NCBI RefSeq assembly: GCF_023028225.1
Contig: NZ_CP095482.1
Location: forward strand, 1,054,001-1,118,000
Source: Halorientalis litorea
Lineage (GTDB): Archaea; Halobacteriota; Halobacteria; Halobacteriales; Haloarculaceae
DNA: 64,000 nucleotides
Reading direction: 5' to 3'
The translations under genes and the position numbers were made by a program. The notes under the pieces are model-generated. The model saw nothing but the letters and a program-made list of their open reading frames with translations. It searched no databases and was not told the DNA's origin. Position 1 is the first letter of the stretch. Each line of letters begins with the position of its first letter. This document shows positions 35,067 to 43,493 of this stretch, one piece after another.

Positions 35067-35942
35067 TCACCCGCCGTGCGTGTAGCCGCGGTCAGGCAAC
35101 GGGTCGCCGTCGAGCGTGACGGTACTATCGGCAGTCATCTCGCCGATTCGCGTGACGGGCACGTCACACGCCGCCTGCACGTCGGCCACCGCGTCGTCTG
35201 GGACGGTGAACACGAGTTCGAAGTCCTCGCCGAAGAACGCACCGAGTTCCCGGACTTCGCGGCGGTCGTCCGCGACGGCACGGACGGCGTCGTCGATGGG
35301 GAGCGGCGAGTCGATGGCCACGCCGCAGTCGCTCGCCTCGGCGAGTTGGTGGAGCGACCGGGCGAGGCCGTCGCTGGAGTCGAGCATCGCCGTCGCGTGC
35401 GACGCGACGACCTGTCCGGCGGCCACGCGGGGCGTAAACTGGAACAGGTCGTTGGCCCGCGCCGTCTCGCCGCGCTCGAACAGTCGCAGGGCCGCGCCGC
35501 TCCGCCCGAGCGTCCCGGTGACACAGACTGCGTCGCCGGGGGTCGCGCCGGTGCGGCGGACCGGCGCGTCGGTCGCACCGAGTGCCGTCGTGGCGACGGT
35601 GAACTCCTCGTGTTGGTCCAGGTCACCGCCGACGTACTCGGCACCGACGGCCGCACAGACATCTCGGGCACCGTCGAGGAACGCACGGACAGCCGTCTCC
35701 TCGAACTCGGGCGCGGCGTAGACGGCGACGGCCGCCGTCGCCGCCGCCCCCATCGCGGCCACGTCGGAGAGTGACGCGCCGACGGCCCGCCACCCGGCGG
35801 TGTAGCGGGTGGTCCCCGTCGGGAAGTCGGTCGTCTCGTGGAGCATGTCGGTCGTGAGGACCTGTCCGTCCAGTACGGCCGCGTCGTCGCCCGCCGCGGG
35901 CAGCGCGTCGGCCACAAGTGTCAGCACCGCCCGTTCGTCCAT
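35067..35942 (-). CDS. thiL: Thiamine-monophosphate kinase
   Basis: Converts thiamine phosphate to thiamine diphosphate. 291 residues from MDERAVLTLVADALPAAGDDAAVLDG; the GDDAAV and TTDMLHETTDFP Mg-binding motifs, SLSDVAAMGA, GGDLDQ and AMLDSSDGLARSL are all present. At 291 residues it is a little shorter than bacterial ThiL, and the first segment lacks part of the usual N-terminal helix. No riboswitch was seen. Confidence 0.92.
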   Translation of the reverse strand: MDERAVLTLVADALPAAGDDAAVLDGQVLTTDMLHETTDFPTGTTRYTAGWRAVGASLSDVAAMGAAATAAVAVYAAPEFEETAVRAFLDGARDVCAAVGAEYVGGDLDQHEEFTVATTALGATDAPVRRTGATPGDAVCVTGTLGRSGAALRLFERGETARANDLFQFTPRVAAGQVVASHATAMLDSSDGLARSLHQLAEASDCGVAIDSPLPIDDAVRAVADDRREVRELGAFFGEDFELVFTVPDDAVADVQAACDVPVTRIGEMTADSTVTLDGDPLPDRGYTHGG

Positions 35943-36041
35943 GTGCCATCTTCGGAACCTGGTCACTAAAGAGTCCTCGGAGGGGCGACACTCACGCCAC
36001 AGTCGGTGGCTTCAAGCGCGGGCGGACGCGACACCCGGGCG

Positions 36042-37082
36042 ATGAATGGCGACCGGAGCGCGACGGTGCTTGGCTTCGCCGCCGCCGTCGTCGTGCTGGT
36101 GATTCTCTTCTGGTTCGTGGGGGTGGGGGAAGTGCTCGACGTACTCGCGGGCGCGGACCTGCGAATCGTGGCCCTGCTCGTCCCCGTCGCCTTCGTCTGG
36201 CTCTCGTCGTGGGGACTCGCGCTGTACACCGTCCTGCGCGTCCTCGGGACGCCGGTGTCGGCACCGATGGCCGTCCTCGTGTTCTCGGCGGCGGTGTTCT
36301 CGAACAACGTGACGCCGTTCGGGCAGGCGGGAGGTGAACCGCTCTCGGCACTCCTCATCTCGGAGGCGGCCGACAGCGAGTACGAGACGGGGCTCGCGGC
36401 AATCGCGTCGGTCGACGCGCTCCACTTCCTCCCGTCGGTGGGCCTCGCGGCGGTGGGCCTCACGACGGTGCTTCTGGGGACTGTCTCGCTCGGGCGGAAC
36501 CTCCGCATCGCCGCCGTCGCCGTCGGCGTGCTAGTGCTCGCGATTCCCGTAGCCGCGTATCTGGGCTGGCGGTACCGCTTCGAGATGGAGGCGGTCGTTG
36601 CGCGCTTGTTCACGCCGGTCGTCCGGACGCTCAGTCGCCTCGTGCCGGGGCGGTCCGAGCCGAGTCCGGGCGTCGTCGCGGACCGCATCGAGGGGTTCTT
36701 CGCCGCCATCGACCGCGTCGCGGCGAGTCGGCGAACGGTCGTCGCGGCCGTCGGGTGTTCGCTGAGCGGGTGGCTCGCGCTGTCGGTCTCGCTGTGGCTC
36801 TCGACGCTCGCGCTCGGCTACGCCGTCCCGTTCGCCGCGGTGTTGCTCGTCATCCCCGTCGGGTCGATTGCGGGCATCACGCCACTGCCCGGCGGACTCG
36901 GCGGCATCGAGGCGGCGTTCGTCGTCCTGCTGGTTTCGACGACCGGGATGCCGGCGGCGACGGCCAGTGCCGCCGTCGTCCTCCACCGGAGCGCGACGTA
37001 CTGGCTCCCCACGTTCGTCGGCGGCGGGACGGCCGCGGCCCTCGGCGCGCGGCGCGGTCAACAACGACTCGGCGGGGAGTGA
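36042..37082 (+). CDS. UPF0104/LPG-synthase-like transmembrane flippase family protein
   Basis: 346 residues with about eight membrane segments. Family landmarks: NNVTPFGQAGGEPLSALLI (residues about 86-104) and GITPLPGGLGGIEAAF. In bacteria such domains translocate lipids; haloarchaeal copies often sit near glycan genes, though the substrate here is unknown. The start was chosen at ATG 36042; an ATG 36 bases earlier is possible. Divergent from thiL. Confidence 0.87.
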   Translation: MNGDRSATVLGFAAAVVVLVILFWFVGVGEVLDVLAGADLRIVALLVPVAFVWLSSWGLALYTVLRVLGTPVSAPMAVLVFSAAVFSNNVTPFGQAGGEPLSALLISEAADSEYETGLAAIASVDALHFLPSVGLAAVGLTTVLLGTVSLGRNLRIAAVAVGVLVLAIPVAAYLGWRYRFEMEAVVARLFTPVVRTLSRLVPGRSEPSPGVVADRIEGFFAAIDRVAASRRTVVAAVGCSLSGWLALSVSLWLSTLALGYAVPFAAVLLVIPVGSIAGITPLPGGLGGIEAAFVVLLVSTTGMPAATASAAVVLHRSATYWLPTFVGGGTAAALGARRGQQRLGGE

Positions 37083-37117
37083 CACCGCGGGACAGGGGGC
37101 GAGTGGCTAACGACGCG

Positions 37118-37126
37118 CTTTTATGA
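37118..37126 (+). promoter_or_regulatory. TATA box for rps19e
   Basis: CTTTTATGA about 27 bases before the ATG at 37149 in a GC-rich setting; a leaderless or near-leaderless transcript is expected. Confidence 0.6.
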
Positions 37127-37148
37127 TGCGGGGCGGAACGGTAGGGCA

Positions 37149-37610
37149 ATGACGACACTCTACGACGCGCCCGCCGAAGACCTCATCGAGGCGGTCGCCG
37201 AGGAACTCGCCGAGGAGGACAGCATCGAGGCACCCGACTGGGCACAGTTCACCAAGGCTGGCGTCGGCCGCGAACTACCCCCCGAGCAGGAGGACTTCTG
37301 GCAGCGACGCGCCGCCAGCCTCCTCCGGACGGTCGCTATCAACGGCCCCGTCGGCGTCTCCCGTCTCGAAACCCGCTACGGCGACGCAAAACAGGGCACG
37401 ACCCGCTACCGCGTCCGCCCGCCACAGACGACCAGTGGGTCCGGAAACATCATCCGGACCATCCTCCAGCAACTCGAAGACGCCGGCTACATCGAAATCG
37501 CACAGGGCGAAGGCCGGAACGTCACCGGCGAGGGCCGCGCGCTCCTCGACAACACCGCGAGCGACGTACTCGCCGACCTCGACCGTCCCGAACTCGAACG
37601 GTACGCCTAA
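37149..37610 (+). CDS. rps19e: 30S ribosomal protein S19e
   Basis: 153 residues. MTTLYDAPAEDLIEAVAEEL and APDWAQFTKAGVGRELPPEQ match archaeal S19e, followed by the winged-helix part with NGPVGVSRLETRYG and GSGNIIRTILQQLEDAGYIE. S19e helps mature the small subunit. In many archaea it neighbours the PDCD5-like gene; here a histidine kinase lies between. T-rich stretches follow the stop codon. Confidence 0.97.
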   Translation: MTTLYDAPAEDLIEAVAEELAEEDSIEAPDWAQFTKAGVGRELPPEQEDFWQRRAASLLRTVAINGPVGVSRLETRYGDAKQGTTRYRVRPPQTTSGSGNIIRTILQQLEDAGYIEIAQGEGRNVTGEGRALLDNTASDVLADLDRPELERYA

Positions 37611-37818
37611 TCGGTCGTTTCTCCTCGTTTCGCCACGCCCCCAGCAGCCGCTCGTCCGTCCGTGCGCCAGCCACGTATCATCACCAGTACACATTTTTAG
37701 CCAACATTCTTGTCTGAGAAAACAACCGCTACACGCGCTGTATCGGCCACGAATATCGAAGAAAGGTATTTTTGTGTCAGTCCCATACACGCATTAGTCC
37801 CGGTACGGTGACAGTCGA

Positions 37819-39471
37819 GTGTTCACGACAATACACTACGTCGTCGCGTTCGGCGGTGCGGCACTCGCGTGCTTCGCGAGTCTCCCCCGAGCGCGGCGCG
37901 TCGAGGATACGGAGACGCGGTACGGTCTGGTTGCACTACTCGCCGGAAGCGGTGCGTGGGCGGCGGCCAACGTCGGTCTGCTCGTCGGGCCGTTCGAGGC
38001 GTTCCGGAGCGCGAGTTACGTCGTCGGCCTCATCGTCGGCCTGTCCACGGTCGGTGCGTGGCTGTACTTCTGTTCGGCGTACACGGGCCGGGAACTCCAC
38101 CGTGACCCCCGCATTCGGTGGCTCGCGGTCGGTGTCTACGCGCTCGTCACGGTGGTGAAGTTGACCAATCCGATACACGGCCAGTACTACGCGACACAGA
38201 TGGTCGCGGACCCGTTCGTCCACCTCGCGGTCCGCCACCAGCCGCTCCACTGGGTCGTGACGGGACTATCCTACTCCCTGTCCGCCGTCGGCTTCTTCAT
38301 GCTGTTCGAGGAGTTCACCGAGGCGGGGTACGACACGCGCTATCTCGCCGGCATCATCAGTCTGACTGGCCTCCCCGTCGCGTTCGACCTCGTCGCCGCG
38401 GCGAGCGACATACTGGTCGAAATCAACTACGAGCCAATCGGCGTGGCCGCCTTCGCCGTCGGCGTCCTGTTCGTCTTCGAGGAGCGGTTCCTCGCGGTAC
38501 AGGTGACGAGCGGCGTCGACGAGGCCGTCGTCTTCCTCGACGAGGACGGGGTGATACGCGAGTTCAACGAGCAGGCACTGTCGGTGGTTCCCGAACTGGC
38601 GGGGTCACTCGGTGAGCCAGCGGAGTCCGTGGACCGCCTCGCGGGGTGTCTGGACGAGGACCGCCCGGTGCTCGAAACGCGCGAAGACGGGGAGACGCGG
38701 TACTACCTCGCCGGGACGACGTCGTTCAGCGTCGAGCAGAACGACCTCGGGGGTATCGTGATGTTCACCGATATAACCGAAACGGAACGTCAGCGACGCG
38801 AACTCGCCCGGCACAACCAGCAACTCGAGGACTTCGCGGCCGGTATCCGGCACGAACTCAACAACTCGTTGCAGGTCGTCAGCGGTCGCGTCGAGGTGGC
38901 GGGGGCCGCACTGGACCGGGGCGATGTCGAGACGGCGCGGGACTCGCTCGGCACCGCCTCCGAGACGGCGGACCAGATGCGGGACATCGTCGACGACCTC
39001 TCGGTCGTCGCCCGCTACGGGAAGACGGCCGAGGAGTACGGGTTCGTGGACATCCGACGGGCCGTCGAGAGTGCGTGGAACCAGCACGACAGCACCGAGA
39101 CGACGCTCACTATCGACGGCGACGGGGAAGTCGCGGCCGACGGCGCGCGTCTCGAAGAACTGTTCGGGAGTGCCTTCGAGTTCGCGGCCGTCACGGGGAC
39201 GGAATCGGTCGTCGTGACGGTTCGGGACGATGGGTTCAGCATCACGTACTACGGCGGCCCGGCCGTGGCGGAGACCGACGAGGTGTTCGACTACGGGGAC
39301 GCAGTCCCGCACGCGGAGGCGGGGATGGCACTCCCGAAGGTGAGAACGCTCGCGCAAGTCCACGGCTGGACCTGCACCGTCGCGGACAGCAGTGCGTTCG
39401 CGCTCGTCGTCGACGACGCCCGGGTCCGACAGTCGGGAACGAACGCGAGGCCGAGTGTCGAAGCCGAGTGA
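37819..39471 (+). CDS. Membrane histidine kinase with 7-TM sensor and degenerate ATPase domain
   Basis: 550 residues from a GTG. Residues 1-225 have about seven membrane segments (HisKA-7TM sensor type); 226-320 is a PAS domain (DEAVVFLDEDGVIREFNEQAL); 325-400 is the dimerisation helix pair with the phospho-acceptor His345 in GIRHELNNSLQ. The C-terminal ATPase region departs from consensus: the N-box lacks its Asn (ELFGSAFEFA) and the G1 box reads DDGFSI. It may have low activity or act as a pseudokinase. No response regulator is adjacent. A gap of about 208 bases precedes it. Confidence 0.85.
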   Translation: MFTTIHYVVAFGGAALACFASLPRARRVEDTETRYGLVALLAGSGAWAAANVGLLVGPFEAFRSASYVVGLIVGLSTVGAWLYFCSAYTGRELHRDPRIRWLAVGVYALVTVVKLTNPIHGQYYATQMVADPFVHLAVRHQPLHWVVTGLSYSLSAVGFFMLFEEFTEAGYDTRYLAGIISLTGLPVAFDLVAAASDILVEINYEPIGVAAFAVGVLFVFEERFLAVQVTSGVDEAVVFLDEDGVIREFNEQALSVVPELAGSLGEPAESVDRLAGCLDEDRPVLETREDGETRYYLAGTTSFSVEQNDLGGIVMFTDITETERQRRELARHNQQLEDFAAGIRHELNNSLQVVSGRVEVAGAALDRGDVETARDSLGTASETADQMRDIVDDLSVVARYGKTAEEYGFVDIRRAVESAWNQHDSTETTLTIDGDGEVAADGARLEELFGSAFEFAAVTGTESVVVTVRDDGFSITYYGGPAVAETDEVFDYGDAVPHAEAGMALPKVRTLAQVHGWTCTVADSSAFALVVDDARVRQSGTNARPSVEAE

Positions 39472-39519
39472 GGTGGTCCGTTACAATTTTCCACTCGAAG
39501 CGACAACTACCGGGTAGTC

Positions 39520-39876
39520 ATGAGTGGCGAACCCGACGACGAGGAACTCGAACGGCTTCGACAGAAGAAGATGGAGCAACTGCGCGAGCAACAGCAAGGC
39601 GGCGGTGGCGGCGGTGAGGGGGGCCGTGAGGCCCAGCGCGAGCAGGCAGAGGCCCAGAAGAAGGCCCTGCTCCGCCAGCACCTCACCGACGGTGCGCGCA
39701 AGCGGCTGAACACGGTCAAGATGTCGAAACCACAGTTCGGCGAGAAGGTCGAACAGCAGGTGGTCGCGCTGGCACAGAGCGGGCGCATCCAGGGGAAGAT
39801 AGACGAGGAGAAGATGAAACAACTCCTCTCGGAGTTGAAGCCCGACTCGAAGAGTTTCGACATCGAGCGGCGGTAG
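39520..39876 (+). CDS. DNA-binding protein, PDCD5/TFAR19 family
   Basis: 118 residues. [20 protein letters not shown] and a Gln/Gly-rich linker ([12 protein letters not shown]) are followed by the conserved helical core [21 protein letters not shown] and the tail [12 protein letters not shown]. Archaeal members bind DNA and are found in translation-gene clusters. The stop codon is directly followed by the next ATG, so the PP-loop gene is in the same operon. Confidence 0.93.
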   Translation: MSGEPDDEELERLRQKKMEQLREQQQGGGGGGEGGREAQREQAEAQKKALLRQHLTDGARKRLNTVKMSKPQFGEKVEQQVVALAQSGRIQGKIDEEKMKQLLSELKPDSKSFDIERR

Positions 39877-40473
39877 ATGGACGCCGCCCTCCTCTACAGC
39901 GGCGGGAAAGACTCGACGCTCGCCGCGCTTCTGCTCGACTCGTTTTACGACGTGACACTCGTGACGACGACGTTCGGCATCACCGACGCGGTCGCACACG
40001 CGCGTGCGGCCGGCGAAGCCGTCGGCTTTCCGGTCGAGACCGTCGAACTGGAAGCGGACGTGGCCCGCGAAGCCGTCGCGCAGATGGTCGAGGACGGGTT
40101 CCCACGCAACGGCATCCAGCAAGTCCACGACCACGCGCTCGAAGTCGTCGCCGCCCGGGAGTTCGACGCCGTCGCGGACGGCACCCGGCGTGACGACCGG
40201 GTGCCGACCGTCTCGCGGGCACAAGCACAGAGCCTCGAAGACCGCCACGGCGTCGACTACCTCGCGCCGCTGTCGGGGTTCGGCCGGAGTGCCGTCGACG
40301 CACTCGTGGACGCGAACCTAGAGGTCGAAGTCGGCCCGAGCGAGGACTTGCCGAAGGGCGACTACGAGGCGGAACTCCGGGCACTCATCCGCGAGGAGTA
40401 CGAGGACACGACGGTCGCCGAGGTGTTCCCCGCCCACGACCAGACCCGTGTGGTGGGGTTGCGCGAGGAGTGA
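39877..40473 (+). CDS. PP-loop ATPase (adenine nucleotide alpha-hydrolase superfamily)
   Basis: 198 residues. The PP-loop SGGKDS (8-13) is the ATP-pyrophosphatase signature, with a conserved GTRRDDRVPT segment and SGFGRSAVDAL downstream. Members of this fold modify tRNA or form amide bonds; which reaction applies here is not visible, and no Cys pair for thiolation was found. It starts on the base after the PDCD5-like stop codon. Confidence 0.85.
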   Translation: MDAALLYSGGKDSTLAALLLDSFYDVTLVTTTFGITDAVAHARAAGEAVGFPVETVELEADVAREAVAQMVEDGFPRNGIQQVHDHALEVVAAREFDAVADGTRRDDRVPTVSRAQAQSLEDRHGVDYLAPLSGFGRSAVDALVDANLEVEVGPSEDLPKGDYEAELRALIREEYEDTTVAEVFPAHDQTRVVGLREE

Positions 40474-40477
40474 GCGG

Positions 40478-40696
40478 TCAGTTCAGCGTCTCCACTTCTT
40501 CCGCGAGGTCGTCGGGTCCGTCGACCGGCCCGTTCACGAACAGGCCGTGGACGAGGACGACGATTGCGAGGACGCTGAACGCCGATACGGAGAGGGTGAG
40601 TGCGACCCGTGTCATCAGTCCGACGCCGACCCCAGCCCCGATACTGAGCGCGATGGCGACCAGCACGAGGTCGTAGTACTTCCACGTATATCCCAT
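40478..40696 (-). CDS. Small two-helix membrane protein
   Basis: 72 residues, MGYTWKYYDLVLVAIALSIG then GAGVGVGLMTRVALTLSVSA. Two hydrophobic segments and an acidic end VDGPDDLAEEVETLN. Divergent from hisS. A longer frame upstream overlaps hisS and is rejected. No family recognised, but composition and TM pattern support a real gene. Confidence 0.7.
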   Translation of the reverse strand: MGYTWKYYDLVLVAIALSIGAGVGVGLMTRVALTLSVSAFSVLAIVVLVHGLFVNGPVDGPDDLAEEVETLN

Positions 40697-40783
40697 ACGA
40701 CGACTACAACGCCAGTGCGCAAAAACCTGTGCTCGCGGGTCGGGAGGGACAGTTTCAAGCGCGGTTGCGCCGAACCTCGGGGC

Positions 40784-42088
40784 ATGTACGACCACCTCAA
40801 GGGCTTCCGTGATTTCTACCCCGACGAAATGGGGCCGCGTCGTGCGGTCATCGACCGCATCGAGGAGACAGCCCGCCAGTACGGGTTCCGGGAAATCGGC
40901 ACCCCGGCACTGGAGCGGACCGAACTGTACACCGACAAGAGCGGCGAGGAAATCGTCGAGGAACTGTACGCCTTCACCGACAAGGGCGACCGGGAGGTGG
41001 CACTGACGCCGGAGTTGACACCGACCGTCGCCCGGATGGTCGTCGCCAAACAGCAGGAACTGACCAAACCCATCAAGTGGGTCTCGACCCGACCGTTCTG
41101 GCGGTACGAGCAGGTCCAGCAAGGCCGGTTCCGGGAGTTCTACCAGACGAACGTCGACATCTTCGGGTCGGCCGACCCGTCCGCCGACGCCGAAATCCTC
41201 GCGTTCGCCGCCGACGCACTGACCGCGCTCGGACTGACCGGCGATGACTTCGAGTTCCGCGTCTCCCACCGAGACATCCTCGGTGGCCTGCTCGATGCCT
41301 TCGACGCCGACGTGGACACGCGCGAAGCCATCCGCGCCGTCGACAAGTCCGCGAAGATAGACCAGCAGGAGTACCACGACTTGCTCGTCGACGCGGGGTT
41401 GACGGCCGACCAAGCCGTCGAGTTCGACGAGTTGCTCGCCGTCGGCGAGGAGGAGCTGGACGAACTGGTCGCGTTCGCCGGAACCGACCGGGTCGAGGAC
41501 GCCGTGACGAACCTGCAGGCGGTCCTCGACGCGGCGGCCGACTTCGGCGCGCGCGAGTTCTGTACGCTCTCGCTGGAGACGGCGCGGGGACTGGACTACT
41601 ACACCGGCGTCGTCTTCGAGTGTTTCGACTCCACGGGCGACATCTCGCGGTCGGTGTTCGGCGGCGGGCGGTACGACGACCTCATCGAGAGTTTCGGCGG
41701 GCAACCGACCCCCGCCGTCGGCGTCGCACCCGGTCTCGCACCCCTCTCCCTGCTCTGTCAGCGCGCCGGGGTCTGGCCCGACGACGCCGGCACGACGGAC
41801 TACTACGTCCTGCGTGTCGGCGACACTCGTGAGGTGGCCGCCCGCATCACCCGCGAGTTGCGCGACCGGGGCCACGTCGTCGAGACGGACATCGCCGGGC
41901 GGAGTTTCGGCGCGCAGTTGGACTACGCCGACTCCGTGGGGGCCGAGACGGTGGTCATCGTCGGCGAACAGGACCTCGCCGACGACGCCGTGACGGTCAA
42001 GAACATGGCCTCGGGCGAGCAGACACAGGTGCCCCTCGCCGAGTTCCCGGGCACCCGCGACCGGCCGACCTACGACGACTTCGCGTGA
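40784..42088 (+). CDS. hisS: Histidyl-tRNA synthetase
   Basis: Class II aminoacyl-tRNA synthetase of 434 residues opening MYDHLKGFRDFYPDEM. Motif 2 region RPFWRYEQVQQGRFREFYQ, the His-specific ARGLDYYTGVVFE, motif 3 GGGRYDDLIESFGGQPTPAVGVAPG, and a C-terminal anticodon-binding domain are all present. The start ATG is chosen at the conserved opening. Confidence 0.97.
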   Translation: MYDHLKGFRDFYPDEMGPRRAVIDRIEETARQYGFREIGTPALERTELYTDKSGEEIVEELYAFTDKGDREVALTPELTPTVARMVVAKQQELTKPIKWVSTRPFWRYEQVQQGRFREFYQTNVDIFGSADPSADAEILAFAADALTALGLTGDDFEFRVSHRDILGGLLDAFDADVDTREAIRAVDKSAKIDQQEYHDLLVDAGLTADQAVEFDELLAVGEEELDELVAFAGTDRVEDAVTNLQAVLDAAADFGAREFCTLSLETARGLDYYTGVVFECFDSTGDISRSVFGGGRYDDLIESFGGQPTPAVGVAPGLAPLSLLCQRAGVWPDDAGTTDYYVLRVGDTREVAARITRELRDRGHVVETDIAGRSFGAQLDYADSVGAETVVIVGEQDLADDAVTVKNMASGEQTQVPLAEFPGTRDRPTYDDFA

Positions 42089-42130
42089 GCAGGGTCGCCC
42101 GTCGTTCCCGGTCGACAGGGACTGGTCCGC

Positions 42131-42565
42131 TTACTCCCCGGGTGTCGAGACGAACACCGGCCGCGTCGAGTCGAGCAGGATGCCCTGCGTGACGCTCCCG
42201 AACAGAGCCTTTCCGACCGGCGAGCGTTTGCGTCCCTGGACGACGATAGCGTCGACGTCGAGGTCGTCCGCGACTGCGAGTATCTCCTCGCCCGGGTCGC
42301 CGTGTTCGCGCCGGAGCGACGTGGGGATACCGGCATCTTCTAGTCGGTCTCGGACGCCGATGACGGCGTCGGGGGTCGCCGAGTCCTCGTAAAGATCCTT
42401 GGAGGAGACGGACCCCCCCTCGTCTTTCACTTCGAACTCCTCGAAGACGTTCAGAATCGTGACTTCGACCTCCTCGGTGGCCGACGGGAGGTCGGTCACG
42501 AGTTCGACGAGGTCGTGGGGTGTCGACTCGTGGTCGCCGCTGACTGCGAGCAGTACGTGATACAT
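42131..42565 (-). CDS. Universal stress protein (UspA family)
   Basis: 144 residues with the Usp fold: MYHVLLAVSGDHESTPHDLV, then VVQGRKRSPVGKALFGSVTQ near the C-terminus, which gives the G-x2-G-x9-G(S/T) ATP-binding loop. A middle insertion DEGGSVSSKDLYEDS is acidic. Convergent with hisS and divergent from truA. Confidence 0.9.
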   Translation of the reverse strand: MYHVLLAVSGDHESTPHDLVELVTDLPSATEEVEVTILNVFEEFEVKDEGGSVSSKDLYEDSATPDAVIGVRDRLEDAGIPTSLRREHGDPGEEILAVADDLDVDAIVVQGRKRSPVGKALFGSVTQGILLDSTRPVFVSTPGE

Positions 42566-42646
42566 ACGTGTGTATCCCGCCACCCGCCCACTTAATTGTA
42601 CCCGCGGAACCACAACGCTGAACGCTCGGTATCGCCGACAGGACGT

Positions 42647-43450
42647 ATGCGCGCGTACCGCGTTGCCTACGACGGTCGACCGTACGCCGGGTTCCAACGA
42701 CAACCGGACGTGCCCACCGTCGAGGACGAACTGCTCGACGCACTCGGAACACTCGGCGTGACCGACGCGGAGACGCCCCCCGGCTACGCGGCCGCCGGGC
42801 GCACGGACGCCGGCGTCTCCGCGCTCGCACAGACCGTCGCGTTCGAGGCCCCCGAGTGGCTGACTCCGGCGGCGTTCAACAGCGAACTCCCGGCGGGCGT
42901 CCGGGCGTGGGCCGCCGCCGCCGCACCCGAGAGGTTCCACGCGACACACGACGCGGCGGCCCGGACTTACGTGTACCACCTCTACGCACCCGAAACGATG
43001 GTGGCCGACGCCCGGGCGCGGGCCGCGTTGGACGGCCTCCGCGGGGAACACGACTTCCACAACCTGACGCCCGACCACGACGGCACGGTGCGGACCCTCG
43101 ACGGGTCGCTCGTCCGTGACGGTGACTTTCTGGTCGTCACCCTCGAAGCGGGCGGGTTCGCCCGGCAACTCGTCCGCCGGGTCGTCTCGCTCGTCGCCGC
43201 CGTCGGCCGGGGGGACAGAGACGTGGCCGCGGTCGAGCGCGCACTCGCTTCGGACCCCCTGCCGGGACCCGAGGGCATCCCGCCCGCTCCCGCGCACCCG
43301 CTGATACTGCAGGACGTGACCTATCCCAGCCTCACCTTCGAGCGTGACGCCGACGCGGCGGCGAGCGCGCGAGCGGTGTTCGAGGAACGACACGTCGAAC
43401 ACGCGGCACGGGCACGCGTCGCGGGAGCCATCTCGGACTCGCTCGGGTGA
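42647..43450 (+). CDS. truA: tRNA pseudouridine(38-40) synthase TruA
   Basis: 267 residues starting MRAYRVAYDGRPYAGFQRQP. The catalytic Asp54 is in AAGRTDAGVSAL; RFHATHDAAARTYVYHLY and GEHDFHNLT follow. The C-terminal domain is slightly shortened relative to bacterial TruA, which is usual for haloarchaea. The chosen ATG begins the conserved part. Confidence 0.94.
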   Translation: MRAYRVAYDGRPYAGFQRQPDVPTVEDELLDALGTLGVTDAETPPGYAAAGRTDAGVSALAQTVAFEAPEWLTPAAFNSELPAGVRAWAAAAAPERFHATHDAAARTYVYHLYAPETMVADARARAALDGLRGEHDFHNLTPDHDGTVRTLDGSLVRDGDFLVVTLEAGGFARQLVRRVVSLVAAVGRGDRDVAAVERALASDPLPGPEGIPPAPAHPLILQDVTYPSLTFERDADAAASARAVFEERHVEHAARARVAGAISDSLG

Positions 43451-43493
43451 CGCCACCGACGCGCTTACGCCGCCGCCGACCCTACGACGGGTC

